Assembly: GCF_036336025.1 (NCBI RefSeq)
Contig: NZ_JAYKKE010000001.1
Span: 563,790-627,789 of the forward strand
DNA: 64,000 nucleotides
Direction: 5' to 3'
From: Stomatohabitans albus
GTDB taxonomy: Bacteria; Actinomycetota; Nitriliruptoria; Euzebyales; Euzebyaceae
Of this stretch, positions 59,452 to 64,000 are shown one piece after another (the first letter of the stretch is position 1; every line of letters starts with the position of its first letter). The notes below the pieces were generated by a model. That model was not told the origin of the DNA and ran no database searches. It saw only the letters and a list, made by a program, of their open reading frames with translations. The translations under genes and the position numbers were made by a program.

Positions 59452-62400
59452 GATCCCTCCCCAGCGAACGCTGCATCAACGGCTTCAATTAAGGCAGCAC
59501 TTGGAGTCCACCACATCACCCCTGGTCCGCTTGCCCCTTGGGCAACCGCTTGGGCCACGGTTGCGTTCGGTTCTCCACTCATGCCACGCACAAAGAGGTA
59601 AGCCGATCCACCCAAGTGCACACGAGGGGTATAGCCAATCAAACTTGCCCGTAAATACCGATGTAACGCCACCTGGTACAACAGCGACTGCAATGGGTAA
59701 TGGTGCACTTCCATCTCGGTACGCAGATTGCCCGGCTGATAATGCCCTTGGCGCAATACTTCCACACCAGGAATCGCAATACGGTTCGTTTTGTAATCCA
59801 TCACCGTCCAGGTGGTTTGCCCATCGGGGTGTTCATATTGGACCACAAGGTCAATAAACCCCAAGAGATAACCGCGCAATGGCCGGTCATCACCCTGTTT
59901 GGCCAGGCGTTTGGCGTAGGCCGCAAAGGGATCATCATCGTGCACATGAGCAGCCCAAATCTTGCCGAGCTCTGCCAGTGAAATACCGGGACCACCGGCT
60001 GACTGCACACTGAACTCATACCCTATTTCGTCAGCGCGATGCGCCCGACTCACCTTCGCTAACGTCAACGCTCCCAATGGTCCACCCAAGGGGGTGTGCA
60101 ACACCTGATGTAATCCGAGCGCAACCTGGTCAAGAGTCTCTGATTCTAATTCAGCTAACGGGCCAGCCAGTTGGTCGGCTAAAAACTGGCGAATAACCTT
60201 CTGGCTATTGGGATCTTGAAAATCGAGCAGCTCATAAATTTTGTGTACGGCCGTACCCGTTTCTGCTCCACTGGGCATCACCGTCAGGGTCACCGCATCA
60301 CCGGCGACCCCATCATCAAAAGCTGTTTCACCATCGGTGTCCACATCGGGCTCATCAAAGGTTGGCCGGTCTGTGTCATCTTGTTCTTGTACCCACCCGC
60401 TGAAGGATGAGCGGCGCCAATGCATGTCTATAGCTACGGAATCCATACGCGGAGCCAACGGGGCCTGAGTCTCCCCACTCCGTGAAGTTGGCTGGTAGGT
60501 AGGAATCTCGGCGTCAGGCTGAACCTCGTGAGCCGCAAACAGGTGGGGGTAGTGTTCAGCGAGTTCTTGGGCTTGGGCAACAAACCCCCCGTTTCTGGCT
60601 GGTATGGCTGTCTTACCTGCCTCATCGGAGCTGTCGATGGTGCCCCCACCTTGAGCAGATCGGGCCTCCATCACCGCATCATGTACAAGTTTGGCCACCG
60701 TCCCGAGCCCTTCTCTGGCTTCTTGGTGCCAAATGGCCACGTGGTGCTTGGCACGAGTGGCTTCCACATAGAACAAGCGCTGATTCGCATACGCTGCTGT
60801 CTCTATGACGTTGGGGGCCACATCCGTCTGGTCAAGCGTGTTCGTATCATCAAGATTCAGGTACCGCTCCCGCCGTCCTGGATGTTTTGGGTCTTGCCGG
60901 TAATACAGGCGCGGAATCATCATGGCCTGACGGGTGGTATTGATCCACGCAAAGGGCACGAGCACGATTGGGCGTTCTAACCCTTTAGCGGAGTGGGCAG
61001 TCCGCAACTCAACGGCACCCCCATCAAGGTCAAGGCGTCGGCGTTCTTCTTCGGCACGCATGTTGTACGAATACCGTGCATGGCGAAGCCACTGCGCCCA
61101 CCGACGCCGTCCCCATTCCCCTGAATTGTCGAGGAGTTCACCAACATGTTCGAGGTCTGTCAGGAGCCGCCGCCCATCGGGACGCGCAAGCAGCTTGCCC
61201 GCAAAGCCAATATCTGTATCAATGGCTTCGATCAGTGCGCCTGGCCCATACCGCTCAAGGATCTGTCGCCACACCAACGTGTACGTCCAAATGGCGTTGC
61301 TATCGAGGGCGGTGCCACGAAGCCACGGCCCCACGGTTAAGGCGGTCAGTGCCCCAGGATCAGGTCGTTCAACGAGGGCTTCAAGCAGGTCGAGCCAGTA
61401 GGTTGCCGCTTCTGACTGTAAGACATTGCCTGATGCCATTAATGACGGGATATTGTGTGACAAGAGCGCATTATTGAGTTTAAAAATGTCATCATTGCGC
61501 CGAACAAGCACACAAATATCCCCAGGTGTAATGAGTCGCGGGGCTTCACCTTCATTTGGTTTAATTTCAATACGGCTGGTGAGTAGTTCGGCACAGTAGC
61601 GAACAACATCTTGGATGGTCGCAACAATCGTTTCATCCTTGTTGCGGTTAGTTTTATCTATTGCTATAGAACGCAGTGTGCATGGTGGCATAGCACCGGC
61701 TGCTGTTGAGATACGTGCAGCTTTATGCCTCGGTTCTACCGGCAAAAAGTCGGTGTTGAAGCTAAATCGTTGCTTCATAAAGAGCGTATTGATTGCCTCA
61801 ACAACCGGCCCATCGGAACGATAGTTTACGTTTAATTCAAACTGTGTTTGACGCAACTCTGGTTCAGTTTGACCTGATGATTCAGTCTCTTGAACCCATC
61901 GGCGAGCATCATCCCACGCATTAATATCACCACCCCGAAACTCATAGATAGCCTGTTTGGGGTCACCCACCAAATACAAGTGGATATCAGTATCTTTGAA
62001 GAGCTTTTTTAATAGTTGTAGCTGTGCTTCGTTCGTGTCTTGAACCTCATCAACCATCACTACCTTGAACTGGCCAATGAGCTGTTGGATTGCTTTTGCA
62101 TGGGTTGCAGTGCTGTCCGAATGACCGTCAGCCTTAAGGTATTGGTTAAGGGCCTCAAGGACATCGCTATAGGTGTATGAATGACTTTTCTGCCTAATCT
62201 CCTTTGCGCTTTCTACGCTGCGAACGGCCAATGCACCCAATGCTGCTGCAGTCGATGACGTCACATTTACTACAGGTACATCAAGCTTGGTTTTGGGTAC
62301 ATTCAGCATTTCATACACAACTTTGAGACCCTCATTCATTTTTGGAATAGGAGGGGGCCTGTTGTAGTGATTAGCTGCCTGAATGAGGAAATGATGGAGG

Positions 62401-62879
62401 GTTGACTGGGCAACAAACGCTTCATCGATGAGATCAAGTTCGCCTTCTGGGGCAATATCGAGCCACTTGACCAGCATCGCCCAAAAACTGTCCAAGGTGG
62501 TCACAACAGCTTGATCGATGTCCGCCAAGGCCTGTTGGGCTCGTTCATAGCGTTTGGTCAGTGCTTCTTTATCCTCACAGCGATAAATCACACCAAGCGG
62601 TTCATCATCGTGTACGTCCCGTGCAGGATCACAGAGCTGCACGGCCTGTTCAAGGGCATTCACCAAACGCTGGCGCATCTCTGCCGCGGCTGCCTTGGTG
62701 AAGGTAACCATCAACAACTCCCCGATCTTGCAGTGACCCTCAATCAGGTTGCGCACTGCTAAAGCTTGGAGTGTGTACGTTTTGCCCGTGCCTGCACTGG
62801 CACCCAAGGCAATACGGGGATGACGTTCAAGGTCAATATCTAACTGAAATAGCGACGGCTGTGATTCGCTACCCATCAT
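59442..62879 (-). CDS. recB: Exodeoxyribonuclease V, RecB subunit
   Basis: 1145 aa from ATG 62879, which shares 4 bp (ATGA) with the recC stop and has GAGGA upstream. UvrD-type 3'-5' helicase: ALGASAGTGKTYT (Walker A), VVMVDEVQDTNEAQL (motif II) and VGDPKQAIYEFRGGD (motif III). The C-terminal nuclease domain ends with WTVMDYKTNRI (catalytic Asp-x-Lys). With RecC and RecD it degrades foreign linear DNA and loads RecA at breaks. Slightly short for the family. Confidence 0.96.
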   Translation of the reverse strand: MMGSESQPSLFQLDIDLERHPRIALGASAGTGKTYTLQALAVRNLIEGHCKIGELLMVTFTKAAAAEMRQRLVNALEQAVQLCDPARDVHDDEPLGVIYRCEDKEALTKRYERAQQALADIDQAVVTTLDSFWAMLVKWLDIAPEGELDLIDEAFVAQSTLHHFLIQAANHYNRPPPIPKMNEGLKVVYEMLNVPKTKLDVPVVNVTSSTAAALGALAVRSVESAKEIRQKSHSYTYSDVLEALNQYLKADGHSDSTATHAKAIQQLIGQFKVVMVDEVQDTNEAQLQLLKKLFKDTDIHLYLVGDPKQAIYEFRGGDINAWDDARRWVQETESSGQTEPELRQTQFELNVNYRSDGPVVEAINTLFMKQRFSFNTDFLPVEPRHKAARISTAAGAMPPCTLRSIAIDKTNRNKDETIVATIQDVVRYCAELLTSRIEIKPNEGEAPRLITPGDICVLVRRNDDIFKLNNALLSHNIPSLMASGNVLQSEAATYWLDLLEALVERPDPGALTALTVGPWLRGTALDSNAIWTYTLVWRQILERYGPGALIEAIDTDIGFAGKLLARPDGRRLLTDLEHVGELLDNSGEWGRRRWAQWLRHARYSYNMRAEEERRRLDLDGGAVELRTAHSAKGLERPIVLVPFAWINTTRQAMMIPRLYYRQDPKHPGRRERYLNLDDTNTLDQTDVAPNVIETAAYANQRLFYVEATRAKHHVAIWHQEAREGLGTVAKLVHDAVMEARSAQGGGTIDSSDEAGKTAIPARNGGFVAQAQELAEHYPHLFAAHEVQPDAEIPTYQPTSRSGETQAPLAPRMDSVAIDMHWRRSSFSGWVQEQDDTDRPTFDEPDVDTDGETAFDDGVAGDAVTLTVMPSGAETGTAVHKIYELLDFQDPNSQKVIRQFLADQLAGPLAELESETLDQVALGLHQVLHTPLGGPLGALTLAKVSRAHRADEIGYEFSVQSAGGPGISLAELGKIWAAHVHDDDPFAAYAKRLAKQGDDRPLRGYLLGFIDLVVQYEHPDGQTTWTVMDYKTNRIAIPGVEVLRQGHYQPGNLRTEMEVHHYPLQSLLYQVALHRYLRASLIGYTPRVHLGGSAYLFVRGMSGEPNATVAQAVAQGASGPGVMWWTPSAALIEAVDAAFAGEGSWT

Positions 62880-64000
62880 TTTCCTCGCCCTCGCAACTCT
62901 GGGTGACCGTTTGGAAGCTGGTCGAGCATCGGCTTCCATAGCCCATCACTCACCACATCAAGGTGACGTCGCCCACCATCAATACGTTGGTCAATCACCC
63001 ACTCGGCCGGCAGATTCCCCCCAAGCAGTCGCACGACCGATCCCGCTTTGGCCTCTGGCATATCAAAGCCGAAACTACTGCCTTCCCATGCTTGTCGAAT
63101 TGATCGGGCATCGGGTTCAGCCGCTTTTGACCACGCCAAGGCTGTTGCAAGGGGTGCAACAAGTGGTGTCATCAATCCTGTTTCAACCGTAGCCACAAGT
63201 AGATTTAGGGCGGTATTTGCCTGGTCAGCCGGTATGGGGATAAACCCCAACGGTTTAAACCCCTTGTATCTATCTTTATAGAGATACGTCACATCAATCG
63301 CCCGACCGGCAAAGGCATGATTGAGTATGAGATAGGGCACCCACAAGGCCCACGTCGTTCTGCTCTTATACGACGAAGCGGTAATAGCCACAATGACATA
63401 GGACTGATCCGAGCGACGATACACCGTCATCCGATCCACAATACGAATCGTTCGTCCCCTCGGGGTAGTAACCGGAATATCGACACTCACCACAATCGGT
63501 TCGGCCGAGGTCAGCCCTTGGGCATGTTTAACTTGGGCTACTTGCTCAACCGTATGCTCGATATCTCGTTCAATATCACCAGCAAGGGGACGTATCGGTA
63601 AAACACCAGAACGAATAGCTCGCTGAGTAATCACCTCAGCCGACTGATTAGTTCGCAACGCTTCGTCATGGACCGCCCATCCACCGAGCCCTCCAGAGGA
63701 TGCCTTGATCACCACATCTTCCGGTTCTTGCTCATTGCCCAACCACCCTATTCCAAGGGTATGGCGGGCATAGGCGTGAAGCGGGTCTTGCCCAAAGCGA
63801 ATTAAGTCAGTGACACTCACCTCATCTGGCAACGTTGGATCATTAACCACTAGCGCACCGAGTCGATCAGGGTCGGCAATGGTCCGTTGACTTTCAAAAT
63901 GAATGGCGGCAAGTTCGCTGGCCCGTCGGTCAGGGCTTGGCTGATCACAGTGGTCCAGGACACTCCAGCGATGCAACGCGGCTCGTCGTATGCGTATCGA
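62876..64000 (-). CDS. recC: Exodeoxyribonuclease V, RecC subunit (C-terminal part only)
   Basis: The open frame has no stop before the right edge of the window, so the gene continues beyond it; about 370 C-terminal residues are visible. VSVTDLIRFGQDPLHAYARHTLGI is the RecC-type segment near the dead nuclease-like domain, and the DYK-type catalytic residues are absent, as expected for RecC. A TTG within this stretch (63976) is not a real start. RecC recognises Chi-like sites in partner RecBCD complexes. Confidence 0.88.
   Translation of the reverse strand, partial: SIRIRRAALHRWSVLDHCDQPSPDRRASELAAIHFESQRTIADPDRLGALVVNDPTLPDEVSVTDLIRFGQDPLHAYARHTLGIGWLGNEQEPEDVVIKASSGGLGGWAVHDEALRTNQSAEVITQRAIRSGVLPIRPLAGDIERDIEHTVEQVAQVKHAQGLTSAEPIVVSVDIPVTTPRGRTIRIVDRMTVYRRSDQSYVIVAITASSYKSRTTWALWVPYLILNHAFAGRAIDVTYLYKDRYKGFKPLGFIPIPADQANTALNLLVATVETGLMTPLVAPLATALAWSKAAEPDARSIRQAWEGSSFGFDMPEAKAGSVVRLLGGNLPAEWVIDQRIDGGRRHLDVVSDGLWKPMLDQLPNGHPELRGRGK

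Overview
The window looks like chromosome from a moderate-GC actinobacterium. Pointers are a 1163-aa cobalamin-dependent MetH, a DUF4446 protein, cell-wall-binding repeat 2 (CWB2, PF04122) surface proteins, an archaeal-type ProRS, frequent GTG/TTG starts, and an opuC-type osmolyte transporter beside actinobacterial-style lipoproteins. A Nitriliruptoria-like lineage would fit the mix of CWB2 proteins and chemosensory genes, but this is an inference from gene content. There are no rRNA or tRNA genes, IS elements, prophage or CRISPR arrays that I can see.

Layout: 1-4.9 kb holds envelope and secreted hydrolases (alpha/beta hydrolase, PBP4-type DacB, a second alpha/beta hydrolase) and a stand-alone PTS EIIA. 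4.96-11.66 kb is one tight plus-strand signalling operon: CheY, CheB, CheR, CheX, CheY, a divergent CheX/CheC-like protein and two membrane GGDEF proteins. CheA, CheW and receptors are absent from the window. metH (11.7-15.2 kb) follows. 15.7-26.9 kb is minus-strand: tag, two dynamin-like GTPases, serS, an amino-acid permease, a stand-alone 5'-3' exonuclease, a large CWB2 protein and NAD kinase. 27.0-34.1 kb is plus-strand: proS, DUF4446, pheA and two membrane GDPD-family proteins, one with an intact and one with a decayed active site.

34.1-38.1 kb has an AT-rich membrane protein, a trypsin-like protease with CWB2 repeats and a lipoprotein with AITYPD repeats. 38.3-41.5 kb is a complete opuC-type ABC transporter. 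A low-GC coiled-coil/DUF4041/GIY-YIG nuclease gene (41.6-43.1 kb) is inserted-looking: near-identical terminator hairpins lie on both sides. It resembles the SNIPE anti-phage nuclease but lacks the membrane anchor, and is the best candidate for an accessory defence system. Next come a secreted subtilase, a TetR-controlled ABC exporter with duplicated operators, an ImmA/IrrE protease with a two-TM partner, a MarR/flavin-monooxygenase unit with three operator copies, and a coupled pair of a membrane acetyltransferase-like protein and a PIG-L deacetylase lipoprotein.

53.9-57.5 kb is housekeeping: msrB, an MFS exporter, pyrE behind a cluster of DnaA boxes, a small unknown protein and methylmalonyl-CoA epimerase. 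The window ends in a minus-strand recC-recB-recD operon; recC runs off the right edge. Coordinates of starts were chosen from Shine-Dalgarno sequences and overlaps read by eye; domain assignments are from recognised motifs, not from searches.
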